This document shows, piece after piece, positions 16,548-30,382 of a stretch of DNA of 62,260 nt. The translations under genes and the position numbers were made by a program. The stretch spans positions 1 through 62,260 of the forward strand of contig JACPTI010000009.1 in NCBI GenBank assembly GCA_016192845.1, written 5' to 3'. The notes beneath the pieces were generated by a model. That model ran no database searches. It was not told where the DNA came from and saw nothing but the letters and a program-made list of their open reading frames with translations. Position 1 is the stretch's first letter. Each line of letters opens with the position of its first letter. This DNA comes from Acidobacteriota bacterium (GTDB lineage: Bacteria > Acidobacteriota > Vicinamibacteria > Vicinamibacterales > UBA2999).

Positions 16548-16555
<8 letters not shown>
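16337..16555 (+). CDS. Orphan DHp (HisKA-like) mini-protein
   Basis: 72 residues. RERLVHEFKNHLSIIVGFCEVLLRELP looks like the first helix of a histidine-kinase dimerisation/phosphoacceptor domain (candidate phospho-His in HEFKN), and ADVAEIQRAALAALALLPQLPG like the second; there is no ATPase domain. The gene overlaps the NtrC-type regulator start by eight bases, so the two are coupled and may exchange phosphate with each other and a separate kinase, for example the hybrid kinase at 19014-20942. That link is inferred. Confidence 0.6.
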
Positions 16556-17933
<1,378 letters not shown>

Positions 17934-18086
17934 GCGCCGACTCCCCGTGCGCTCCCGGGGCCGCACATCCGCGCCCGCACAGCGCACACTCCTCCGGCGC
18001 ACAGGCACTCACCATAAGCCATGTATTTTCAGTTACTTGAGCACGATGGTTTCGACGGCATCATCCTCGCTCTTTCCGGGGGCATG

Positions 18087-18563
18087 ATGCGACTCATCGC
18101 CACTCTCGCTATTCTGACGCTCACCTTTTCAGCGGCGCCGGTGTTCGCCGCCGACGAGTCGGTCGCCACCCCTGCCGCGAATGTCGTCTGGGGTGGCGGG
18201 CCGCTGACCGCGACCGCGACATCGGCCGCGACGTCGCTGACTGCCTCTGCGCCAACACGGCCCGCGTTGCTGCCGGTGCTCTACGCGAGCTATGTGGCGC
18301 TCCAGGCGTACGACGTGTACTCGACGCGCCAGGCGCTCGGCCATGGCGGGCTGGAAACCAATCCACTGATGCAGGGCGTGGTGAACAACTCGGGCGCGTT
18401 CTGGGCGATGAAAGCAGGCGTCACGACCGCGACGATCCTGGCCGCCGAGCGGCTGTGGAAGAACGACAAGAAAGCAGCCGCGCTCGGCGTCATGATCGCC
18501 TCGAACGCGGTCGCGGCCATCGTCGCCCGCAGGAACGCGGGAACGCTGCGCCAGCTTCGCTGA
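18087..18563 (+). CDS. Small exported/membrane protein (DUF5658-like)
   Basis: About 158 residues from ATG 18087: a clear signal peptide (RLIATLAILTLTFSAAPVFA) with cleavage near AADES, a Thr/Ala-rich linker, then YASYVALQAYDVYSTRQALGHGG, ETNPLMQGVV and two hydrophobic helices. The pattern of a helix with DxxST followed by ETNP resembles DUF5658 proteins of unknown function. A longer frame from 18021 is less likely because it would bury the signal peptide. Confidence 0.6.
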   Translation: MRLIATLAILTLTFSAAPVFAADESVATPAANVVWGGGPLTATATSAATSLTASAPTRPALLPVLYASYVALQAYDVYSTRQALGHGGLETNPLMQGVVNNSGAFWAMKAGVTTATILAAERLWKNDKKAAALGVMIASNAVAAIVARRNAGTLRQLR

Positions 18564-18582
18564 TTCGGCCTGGAGTCGATCC

Positions 18583-18906
18583 GTGGAAAGCACCAACCTC
18601 CGGGTCCGCGTCAACGTCACCTGCGCGGGTACGCTCGTCGCGCTCAGCGAGAGCGGGGCGGTCATCCGGCTGCCAAAGCCCCAGCGACCGGATCAGCAGA
18701 CCACGATCGCCATCGAAGATTACGCGAGTGACACGATTTATATTCCGGCGCGCGTCGTCCGAACGGAGCCTTGCACGCCTCCCGCAGCCGCACGAGCAGA
18801 GCATCACGTGTTCGTGGAGTTCCTCGCGCTGTCGCACCGGACCGCCGCCGCAATTCGCAGGCTCATCGGTGACGCCGATACGGTTGTTCACGGCCTCACC
18901 GCGTAA
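18583..18906 (+). CDS. PilZ-like domain protein
   Basis: 107 residues from GTG 18583. Beta-rich: LRVRVNVTCAGTLVALSESGAVIRLP, then IYIPARVVRTEP and HHVFVEFLALSH follow the strand order of PilZ-type domains, but the RxxxR and D/NxSxxG c-di-GMP motifs are weak or missing (SESGAVI may correspond). A 27-codon remnant of a related gene is at 24005-24085. Ligand binding is uncertain. Confidence 0.5.
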   Translation: MESTNLRVRVNVTCAGTLVALSESGAVIRLPKPQRPDQQTTIAIEDYASDTIYIPARVVRTEPCTPPAAARAEHHVFVEFLALSHRTAAAIRRLIGDADTVVHGLTA

Positions 18907-19013
18907 CGCTCGGCGAATGCGTTGATGCAGCCCGGCCGGCAACGAGGGCGCCGCGATCGCCATGCCGGTCGCGTCCCATGCCGTTGCCGCCGTCGTAGCG
19001 GCGCGGAATCACG

Positions 19014-20942
19014 CTACGACAACACCGAGCGCACCTTGCGTGCCAGCTCGGCGGGTGAAAACGGCTTCTGCAAGAAATGGGTGCCGGGGTCGAGCACGCC
19101 ATGGTGCACGATCGCCGTATCCGCATACCCCGACATATACATGACCTTCGTTTCGGGCCGATGCTCGAGCACCCAGTCGCCAATGTTCCGCCCGCTTCCG
19201 CCAGGCATGACCACGTCGGTGAGCACGACGTGAATCGGGCCCCGGTGCTCGGTGCACACGCGCATTGCGCCCTCCACGTCTGCGGCCACGAGCACGTGAT
19301 ACCCGTAGCGTTTCAGGATCCGTTCATCGAGCGCCCGGAGTCGCGGGTCATCTTCGACGACGAGGATCGTTTCGGAGCCGCTGAGATCACGGTCGACGTC
19401 TTTCGCTGGTAAGGCGGCGGGCCGAGGGGCGTCGACGGCCACGGGGAAATACAGCCGGAACGTCGTGCCGAGGCCGGGCTCGCTGTAGACGAAGATGTGG
19501 CCGCCGCTCTGCTTGACGATGCCGTACACCGTGGCCAGCCCCAGGCCGGTGCCGTGTCCCGGCGACTTCGTGCTGAAAAACGGATCGAAAATGCGCGCCT
19601 GCACCTCGGGGGTCATGCCGTGGCCCGTGTCGCTGACCGACAGCATCACGTGAGGTCCCGGACGGACGTCACCGTGCGTCTGCGCATACGCGTTGTCAAG
19701 CTCGGCGTTCGCGGTTTCGATCGTCAGCTTGCCACCCTGCGGCATCGCGTCTCGCGCGTTGACGGCCAGATTCAAGACGACCTGCTCCATCTGGGAGGGA
19801 TCCACGTTAATAGCGGCGAGATCCTGCGCAAGGTGAAGATCGATCTGGACGCTCTCCTCGATGAGACGCCGCAGCATGGGTGCGATGTCGGCCACGACGT
19901 CGTTCAGGCTCACGATCCGAGGCGCGAGGACCTGCCGGCGGCCGAACGCCAGGAGCTGACGCGTGAGCGCCGCGGCCCTGTCGACAGCGAGCCGGATTTC
20001 GTTGAGGTCACCGAGCATGCCCGCCTCGAGCCCCGATCTTTCCTGCAACAGCTGACAGTAGCCGGCGATCGCGGTGAGCAGATTGTTGAAGTCGTGCGCG
20101 ATGCCACCGGCCAGATTGCCAATGGATTCCATCTTCTGCGCCTGCAGGAGCTGCTGTTCGAGCCGCCTCCGCTCGGTGATGTCGACACCGATGCCGGCCG
20201 CACGGACGGGACGCCCCGCCTCATCGCGAAACCCGCGGCCGGTGCTCGCGATCCAGTGTACGGAGCCGTCGCGCCACTTCACCCGATACTCGACCCATGA
20301 ATGCCCCTGGCTCGCGAGAAACATCTCCCGTATCCCCTGCAGTTGCCGATGATCGTCCGGATGCACGAGATCGTAGAACGCGTCGATCGTCCCGCGGAAC
20401 GACCCGGGCGCGAGGCCATGCAGGCGCTCCTGCATGTCTGACCACACGACGGAACCGGTGAGGATGTCCCATTCCCACGTGCCGACTTCGACGGCTTCGA
20501 GCGCGAAGCGCATGCGCTCGCGCATGTCCGTGAGCGCGTGCTCTACCTCACGCCGCCTGTGACGTTCCTCCGCATCTTTCAGTTCCCGCTCGATGGCGGG
20601 AATGAGCCGGCTCAAGTTTCCCTTGGTCATGAAATCGTGCGCCCCGGCCTTCAGGGCGGTTACGGCGGTTTCCTCCCCGATCGTGCCGGACACGATGATG
20701 AAGGGAATATCGAGCCCCTCCTCCCTAAGAAGTGCCGCCGCCGCAGGGGCGCTGAACCTCGGCATGGAGTAGTCGGACAGCACGACGTCCCATCGCCGCT
20801 GCTGAAGAGCGGCTCTCATGGCGTCGGGAGTCTCCACGCGCAGCCACTCGACCTCGAGGTCGGCCCGCCGGAGATGCCGCAGCAGCATTTCCGTGTCGTC
20901 TTCGGAGTCTTCAACGATCAACGCTCGCAGTCGATCGGCCAT
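19014..20942 (-). CDS. Hybrid sensor histidine kinase (REC-PAS-HisKA-HATPase-REC)
   Basis: 642 residues from ATG 20942. N-terminal receiver (LIVEDSEDD, VVLSDYSMP, HDFMTKGNL); PAS/PAC region (AVEVGTWEWDILTG ... GIGVDITERRRLE); DHp with phospho-His in GGIAHDFNNLLTAIAGY; ATPase with N box NLAVNARDAM, DTGHGM and GTGLGLATVYGIV; C-terminal receiver (ILVVEDDPRLR, VVLTDVVMP, LQKPFSPAEL). Soluble, no membrane helices seen. Likely feeds the neighbouring NtrC-type regulators. A truncated receiver gene lies directly upstream. Confidence 0.92.
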   Translation of the reverse strand: MADRLRALIVEDSEDDTEMLLRHLRRADLEVEWLRVETPDAMRAALQQRRWDVVLSDYSMPRFSAPAAAALLREEGLDIPFIIVSGTIGEETAVTALKAGAHDFMTKGNLSRLIPAIERELKDAEERHRRREVEHALTDMRERMRFALEAVEVGTWEWDILTGSVVWSDMQERLHGLAPGSFRGTIDAFYDLVHPDDHRQLQGIREMFLASQGHSWVEYRVKWRDGSVHWIASTGRGFRDEAGRPVRAAGIGVDITERRRLEQQLLQAQKMESIGNLAGGIAHDFNNLLTAIAGYCQLLQERSGLEAGMLGDLNEIRLAVDRAAALTRQLLAFGRRQVLAPRIVSLNDVVADIAPMLRRLIEESVQIDLHLAQDLAAINVDPSQMEQVVLNLAVNARDAMPQGGKLTIETANAELDNAYAQTHGDVRPGPHVMLSVSDTGHGMTPEVQARIFDPFFSTKSPGHGTGLGLATVYGIVKQSGGHIFVYSEPGLGTTFRLYFPVAVDAPRPAALPAKDVDRDLSGSETILVVEDDPRLRALDERILKRYGYHVLVAADVEGAMRVCTEHRGPIHVVLTDVVMPGGSGRNIGDWVLEHRPETKVMYMSGYADTAIVHHGVLDPGTHFLQKPFSPAELARKVRSVLS

Positions 20943-20962
20943 ACGCAATCCCCAATTCCCTA
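20943..20962. repeat. Short GGGAATT/GGGGATT 7-mer array
   Basis: On the minus strand the receiver gene's stop TAG is followed at once by GGAATTGGGGATTGCGTATG, two related 7-base units that fill the whole gap to the kinase start codon. Same stop-then-array layout as the larger arrays in this window. Confidence 0.5.
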
Positions 20963-21319
20963 CCGTGGCGGCGGGGGCTGGTTGAGCACCAGCCAGTACA
21001 ATCCGAGCTGTTGTGCGGCTTCGGCGAAGTGCGCGAAGTCCACGGGTTTCCGAACGAAGCTGTTGGCCCCCAGGTCGTAGCTCCGGAGCTTGTCCTGTTC
21101 CTCGTTGCTCGACGTCAGGACGACGACCGGCAGTGGTCGCGTCCGTGGGTCGGCGCGCATGCGTTGAAGCACTTCCAGGCCGTCGATCTTTGGCAGCTTG
21201 AGATCCAGCAGTACGACTTCCGGCATCAGGGCCGCTGCACGTCCCGCATGGGCCCCGCGCGCGAACAGGTAGTCGAGCGCCTCTTCCCCGTCGCGAACGA
21301 CGACGATGCGGTTGACCAC
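20960..21319 (-). pseudogene. Truncated single-domain response regulator (Rcp1-like)
   Basis: From GTG 21319 the 119 residues match Rcp1-type receivers from VVNRIVVVRDGEEALDYLF on: phosphoacceptor in VVLLDLKLPKIDG, VVVLTSS and NSFVRKPVDF. The first strand and the acidic pair (normally ILLVEDNPDD) are missing. Upstream in the same frame ATLRAFEKSN and a distant PIIL remain, so roughly ten codons including the metal-binding Asp residues have been lost. Without them phosphorylation should fail. Confidence 0.6.
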
Positions 21320-21623
21320 GTTGCTCTTCTCGAACGCCCGCAGCGTCGCCGCCCAACTCCTGAACAGGATTATCGGAATATACGGAAACTCATGTGAGCT
21401 GCACAGTCGGAAAAAGCCGTAGGTGGCGCATAAGTCACGTATTTGCCTCTCGTGTCATAAAGGACGACCTCGGAAGGGATCGAAGGGGTGTGCGGATCGG
21501 ACATTGTCTGCGCGGATAGGACACGGACGCGCTCGCGGAACAAATCAAGCTGAACGCTTCAGGAGTCCGGTGCCAGCCAGCGCAGCCGTTCAAAGCATCC
21601 AGGTAGTAGTAGAGTGCTGTCCA

Positions 21624-22991
<1,368 letters not shown>

Positions 22992-23010
22992 GGCGAACAG
23001 CCGAAGTCTG

Positions 23011-23796
23011 ATGGAGCAGCAGGCAATCCAACCGAGCGCGCGGATCCTGGTGGTGGACGACTCGTTCGCCATCCGCGATGTGCTGCGGCGCCGGCTCGAG
23101 CGGGAGGGCTACCTCGTCGAGACCGCCGCTAGCGGGGAGGAAGTGCCCGCATGCCTCGCCCACGCGACGCCTGATCTCGTACTCCTCGATGTCGTGATGC
23201 CTGGCGCGAGCGGCCTGGAAGTCTGCGCGAAGCTCAAGGCTGACCCGGCGACACGGCTCCTGCCGGTGGTGCTGATGACCACGCTCGAAAGTCCCGAGGT
23301 GCGACTCGAATCGGCCGAGGCGCTGCTCTTCAGCCTCGCCGCGATCGTCGAGGCGCGCGATGCCTACACGGGCGGCCTGCTGCATGATCTCGGCAAGATT
23401 GCCGTTCCGGACTCCGTGCTGAACAAGCGGGGGCCGCTCTCGAGCGAGGAATACGACCTCATGAAAGCGCACCCGGTCGTCGGCGACCAGCTCTGCAGCC
23501 GTCTGCGCTCGCTCGGCGCAGTACGCCCCATCGTCCGGCATCATCACGAGATGCTCGACGGCAGCGGCTATCCGGACGGGCTGCACGGCGACGAGGTACC
23601 GCTCCTGGCGCAGATCATGGGCATTGCCGACGCGTTCGACGCCCTGACCTCGGGTCGCCCTTACCGGCATGCGCAGCCGGCCGCCGTTGCCGTCGCCCAG
23701 CTTCGCGACGACGTGGCACGGGGCCGGCGGGCACCCGAGCTGGTCGAGACTTTCATCGACTGCGTCGTGCGGCGCACTGCCGGGCTAACCGATTGA
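23011..23796 (+). CDS. Response regulator with HD-GYP domain, internally shortened
   Basis: 261 residues. Receiver starts normally (ILVVDDSFA, D60 in LVLLDVVMPG) but stops after VVLMTTLES; the Lys strand and last helix are absent and the text jumps to LESAEALLFSLAAIVEARDAYT. It then jumps to GGLLHDLGKIAVPD, so the helix with the first metal-binding His of HD-GYP (H..R) is also missing. The rest (HHEMLDGSGYPDGL, ADAFDALTSGRPY) is intact. Family members hydrolyse c-di-GMP. Both losses keep the frame; activity is doubtful. Confidence 0.75.
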   Translation: MEQQAIQPSARILVVDDSFAIRDVLRRRLEREGYLVETAASGEEVPACLAHATPDLVLLDVVMPGASGLEVCAKLKADPATRLLPVVLMTTLESPEVRLESAEALLFSLAAIVEARDAYTGGLLHDLGKIAVPDSVLNKRGPLSSEEYDLMKAHPVVGDQLCSRLRSLGAVRPIVRHHHEMLDGSGYPDGLHGDEVPLLAQIMGIADAFDALTSGRPYRHAQPAAVAVAQLRDDVARGRRAPELVETFIDCVVRRTAGLTD

Positions 23797-24004
23797 ACCG
23801 CCCCGCGGCGGGGGCGCTCCCCAGCCGCGCACACTCCGGCGGCCCACCGCACGCGCGTGCCCGCGCACGCTGACCGTGCATAACCCCACCGGTTGCTGCA
23901 TGTGGCACATGCGGCACGCGCCTCGTACGGGTCATCGCGATTGAAGGCAAAGTCGTTCTCCCAGGGGACAATGGCCAATGACGTCACCCACGCGGTTGAA
24001 GGAG

Positions 24005-24085
24005 ATGCGCGTTCGCGTCGACGTTGCCATAATTCGAAGGTTCATCGGCGGTACTGGTACGGTGCTTCACGGTCTCACCGCGTAA
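24005..24085 (+). pseudogene. Remnant of a PilZ-like gene
   Basis: 27 codons: the start MRVRVDV matches the start of the PilZ-like gene at 18583 (LRVRVNV), and IIRRFIGGTGTVLHGLTA matches its end (AIRRLIGDADTVVHGLTA). The ~65 codons between are gone, in frame. A ribosome-site-like AAGGAG precedes the ATG. The 3' end overlaps the end of the VWA gene on the other strand. Confidence 0.55.
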
Positions 24086-24993
24086 TACCCGCGCCGCGCG
24101 CGGATGAAATACGCGCCGCTCTTCACCCGCACGCGGATCCCGCGCCACTGATCGTCCGGCGCCTTGATCGGCACATACCCGAGCGTATACTGCTTGTTTA
24201 GCTCGTCGGCAATCCGCTCGGTCGCCGGCCCGAGGTCGGCCGACCCCTTGACCACCTCGGTGTAGCCGCCGCTCGTCGCCGTGATCTCCTTCAGCGCCTC
24301 GACGTTCACCCGACGGGTGACGGGCGCGTCGGCTGAATCAATTGCAATCGCGTACACCAGCGGGTCGGCGCGCTGCAGCACCTCGCGCGCCTGCCGCAGC
24401 GTCCAGTCGCTGGCGGTGTCGACGCCGTCGGAGACCACGACGAGCGCCGCGCGCGGGTGCAGGCGCCGTCCAAAGTACCCGGCGGAGGCCACGAGCGAAT
24501 CGTAGAGCGCGGTGCCGCCCGAAGGCAGCACCCGGCCGAGCTCTCCTTCGAGGGCCGAGGGCGGACGGGTCCACGGCGCCACGAGCCGCGGCTGATGGTT
24601 GAACGCGGCGACGAACGCCTCGTCTCCTCGTTCGAGCAGCGCCGTCAGGAAGCGGTCGACGGCGGCGCGGGCGTCGGCCATCGGCTGCCCGCGCATGCTG
24701 TCGCTCGCGTCGAGCAGCACGCCGAGGCTGACCGGCACGCGCCCGTTGGTGAACACCGTGATCGGCTGGAGCACGCCGTCTTCGAAGATCTCGAAGTCGT
24801 CTCTCGCGAGGCCGGTGATAAGCCGCCCGTTGGCGTCGCTCACCGTGACCGCGACCTGGACGGTGTCGATCCGCGCGCGGAACGTCTGCGCCGATAGTGA
24901 AACCACGAAGCACACGAAGACGAAGGTCACGAAGATCACGAATACTTTTGATAATTCGTGTCCTTCGTGACCTTCGTGATCTTCGTGGTTCAT
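24067..24993 (-). CDS. Secreted VWA-domain protein (VWFA-related Acidobacterial type)
   Basis: 308 residues. The VWA domain shows the MIDAS motif LLDASDSM, then ALYDSLVASAGY and LVVVSDGVDTASDW; the C-terminus RVKSGAYFIRARRGYYA is typical of the Acidobacterial VWFA-related family. The N-terminus is unusual: residues 1-13 ([13 protein letters not shown]) and the hydrophobic signal stretch KVFVIFVTFVFVCFVVSLSA are both encoded by the two arms of a repeat hairpin (24898-24993). Cleavage is likely near SLSAQT. Four bases separate it from the carB stop, so it is probably the last gene of the car operon. Confidence 0.85.
   Translation of the reverse strand: MNHEDHEGHEGHELSKVFVIFVTFVFVCFVVSLSAQTFRARIDTVQVAVTVSDANGRLITGLARDDFEIFEDGVLQPITVFTNGRVPVSLGVLLDASDSMRGQPMADARAAVDRFLTALLERGDEAFVAAFNHQPRLVAPWTRPPSALEGELGRVLPSGGTALYDSLVASAGYFGRRLHPRAALVVVSDGVDTASDWTLRQAREVLQRADPLVYAIAIDSADAPVTRRVNVEALKEITATSGGYTEVVKGSADLGPATERIADELNKQYTLGYVPIKAPDDQWRGIRVRVKSGAYFIRARRGYYAVRP
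24898..24993. repeat. ACGAAG-family repeat hairpin, gene-less, used as coding sequence
   Basis: Left arm 24898-24943 carries ACCACGAAG and further ACGAAG units; right arm 24953-24993 is the reverse complement, ending TTCGTGGTTCAT. The tip pairs ACGAAT with ATTCGT around a short T-rich loop. Same ends as the GxxExxY unit at 13127-13637. Both arms are translated as the start of the VWA protein. Confidence 0.85.
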
Positions 24994-24997
24994 CGGG

Positions 24998-28255
<3,258 letters not shown>

Positions 28256-28268
28256 CAATCCCAAAACC

Positions 28269-28357
28269 AACCACGAAGCACACGAAGATCACGAAGGTCA
28301 CGAAATTTTTAAAACATATTCTCGTGTTCTTCGCGGTCTTCGTGGCCTTCGTGGTTA
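28269..28357. repeat. ACGAAG-family repeat hairpin between carA and carB
   Basis: Left arm 28269-28310 (AACCACGAAGCACACGAAG and further units, ending AAATTTT), loop near 28311-28317, right arm 28318-28357 (TTCGCGG, TTCGTGG units). It fills almost the whole 108-bp gap, starting a few bases after the carA stop. Confidence 0.85.
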
Positions 28358-28363
28358 AAGGGG

Positions 28364-29503
28364 TCACTTTTTCTCCATCGCGTCGAGGAACTGCTGGAAG
28401 AGATAGTCGGCGTCGTGCGGACCGGGCGACGCCTCGGGATGATACTGCACCGAGAACATCGGCTTCGTCGTGTGCCGGAAGCCTTCAACCGTCCCGTCGT
28501 ACAGGTTCAGGTGCGTCACGCGGACGCCGGGGGGCAGCGTATCGGGATTGACTGCAAAGCCGTGGTTCTGCGACGTAATCTCGACCTTGCCCGAGTCGAG
28601 CTCCTTGACCGGATGGTTCGCGCCGCGGTGGCCGAACTTCAGCTTGAACGTCTCGCCGCCGACCGCCAGGCCGAGGATCTGGTGGCCGAGGCAGATGCCG
28701 AACATTGGCAGGTCTGCCTGCACCAGCTGCTTCACGTTGTCGATGGCGTAGTGGAGCGCCGCCGGATCGCCCGGGCCGTTGCTGAGAAAGATGCCGTCCG
28801 GGTCGATCGCCAGGAGCTCCCTGGCGGGCGTCGCCGCCGGAAACACGTGCACGTCGCAGCCGTACGCGTCGAGCCGCCGCAGGATGTTCCACTTGACGCC
28901 GAAGTCGTATGCCGCCACGCGCAGCCGGCGCGAGGCCCGGCGGCCCGGCGGCAGCCCGAACTCGGCATGCGCCGCGTCGCCTTCGGCGGGCGCGCGTTCG
29001 CGCCAGGCGTACGGGCGATCGCAGGTGACGCCGCGCACGAGGTCCGAGCCTTCCATCTTCGGGATGGCGCGCGCCTTCGCCACCAGCTCGTCGGGATCCA
29101 CCTGGCCGGTGGCAATCACGCCGCGCATGACGCCTGCCGACCGCAGCACGCGGGTGAGCGCGCGCGTGTCGATGTCGGAAATCGCGACGATGTGGTGGCG
29201 GATGAGGTAGTCGCGGAGCGTCCCGTCAGCGCGCCAGTTGCTCGCAAGCGGTGACTCTTCCCGCATCACGAAGCCGGCCACGTGCGGCCCCTGCGATTCG
29301 GTGTCGCCCGGCGCCACGCCGTAGTTGCCGATCTGCGGCGCGGTCATCGTGACGATCTGCCCCGCGTACGACGGATCGGTGAGCACCTCCTGGTAGCCGG
29401 TCATGCTCGTGTTGAACACGACCTCTCCGGAGGTCTCCCCCTGCGCGCCCGCGGCCACGCCGCGGTACCAGGTGCCGTCTTCGAGTGCGAGTACTGCGTT
29501 CAT
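28364..29503 (-). CDS. carA: Carbamoyl-phosphate synthase small (glutaminase) subunit
   Basis: 379 residues. N-terminal domain ([35 protein letters not shown] in the usual place) and class I glutamine amidotransferase domain with FLSNGPGDP, the nucleophile Cys in FGICLGHQ and the His/Glu pair in [11 protein letters not shown]. Releases ammonia from glutamine for CarB. Gene order carA-carB is standard. The first bases upstream of the ATG are a TAGCCGG repeat array that begins at the stop of the preceding PEGA gene. Confidence 0.96.
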   Translation of the reverse strand: MNAVLALEDGTWYRGVAAGAQGETSGEVVFNTSMTGYQEVLTDPSYAGQIVTMTAPQIGNYGVAPGDTESQGPHVAGFVMREESPLASNWRADGTLRDYLIRHHIVAISDIDTRALTRVLRSAGVMRGVIATGQVDPDELVAKARAIPKMEGSDLVRGVTCDRPYAWRERAPAEGDAAHAEFGLPPGRRASRRLRVAAYDFGVKWNILRRLDAYGCDVHVFPAATPARELLAIDPDGIFLSNGPGDPAALHYAIDNVKQLVQADLPMFGICLGHQILGLAVGGETFKLKFGHRGANHPVKELDSGKVEITSQNHGFAVNPDTLPPGVRVTHLNLYDGTVEGFRHTTKPMFSVQYHPEASPGPHDADYLFQQFLDAMEKK

Positions 29504-29533
29504 CCTTTGCTACCAGCTACCGGCTACCGGCTA
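29504..29533. repeat. TAGCCGG 7-mer array
   Basis: On the minus strand TAGCCGG, TAGCCGG, TAGCTGG, TAGCAAAGG run from the PEGA gene's own stop codon (TAG, 29533-29531) to the carA start, four units with phase 7. Confidence 0.75.
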
Positions 29534-30190
29534 TTCCAGCGACGCTCCCACGAACAGCTGCTCCCCTTCTTTCACCGTCACCGACGTCCTCCATGTCTCG
29601 CGTCCGAGCATCTCCACGCGCACCTGGTGTGTGCCCGGCATGACCGTGTTCATCGTCAGCGGCGTGACACCGACACGGACCTCGTCCAGATAGATCGTGG
29701 CGCCCGGCGGGCGCGAGTCGAAGCGGACGGTGGCCGGCCGGACGACTGGAGCCGTGGGGCGAGCCACAGGTGTCTTTACGACCGCAGGGGCCGGCGGCCG
29801 TACTTCCGGTTCCTGCACTTCCACAGGCGCTTCGACGACAGGTGACACCGGAACATTCTCAGCGGGTGTCACAGCCGGCTCGAGCGGTGGCGGGCTCGGC
29901 GCCGCAGGTGCGGCGGGCACCACGGGCGCCGGGCGCGGTACCTCGACCGCACGTGGCGGCGGCGGCGGCGCCAGACGCTGCCCGACCACGAACCCCGCGC
30001 CGAAGCCGGCGAGCAGGCCGAGGACGAGCATCCCGATGATGATGCCGCGACTGCTGCCCGGCGATGCAGGCGATGGCTCGGCGGCGGCGACGGTGTCTCC
30101 GAGCGGCGACGGCTCCTCGCGAACGGCGGGCTCCGGTTCGTGGAGCGGCAGATCGATCGGCGGCTCCGACTCGGTCGCGTCGGCACGCAC
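29531..30190 (-). CDS. Membrane-anchored PEGA-domain protein
   Basis: About 220 residues if GTG 30190 is the start; no good ATG is present and the frame stays open far upstream through bshC antisense, so the start is uncertain. One membrane helix (IIIGMLVLGLLAGFGAGFVVG near residue 45-65, in parts), then a Pro/Val-rich spacer of ~80 residues, then a PEGA domain: VRFDSRPPGATIYLDEVRVGVTPL (in parts: FDSRPPGATIYLDE and VGVTPL) and RVEMLGRETW. PEGA domains are surface beta modules of unknown ligand. The stop is the first unit of a repeat array. Confidence 0.65.
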   Translation of the reverse strand: MRADATESEPPIDLPLHEPEPAVREEPSPLGDTVAAAEPSPASPGSSRGIIIGMLVLGLLAGFGAGFVVGQRLAPPPPPRAVEVPRPAPVVPAAPAAPSPPPLEPAVTPAENVPVSPVVEAPVEVQEPEVRPPAPAVVKTPVARPTAPVVRPATVRFDSRPPGATIYLDEVRVGVTPLTMNTVMPGTHQVRVEMLGRETWRTSVTVKEGEQLFVGASLE

Positions 30191-30382
30191 GGGTCGGATC
30201 GCCTCGCGATCCGACCAGCCAGTGTTGGCCAGACGGTCCGCTGGCGGGGACCGTCCCTCAGATCCGTCCCGGGTCAGTGGCGGAGCTCCTTTGAGCGGAA
30301 AGGTCGCAGCGAAGATGCGGTGTGCGTTGATCGTAGCACGTTGCTTGACACTCCGCCGAGCGCTCTGCGACAGTAGCCTCCG

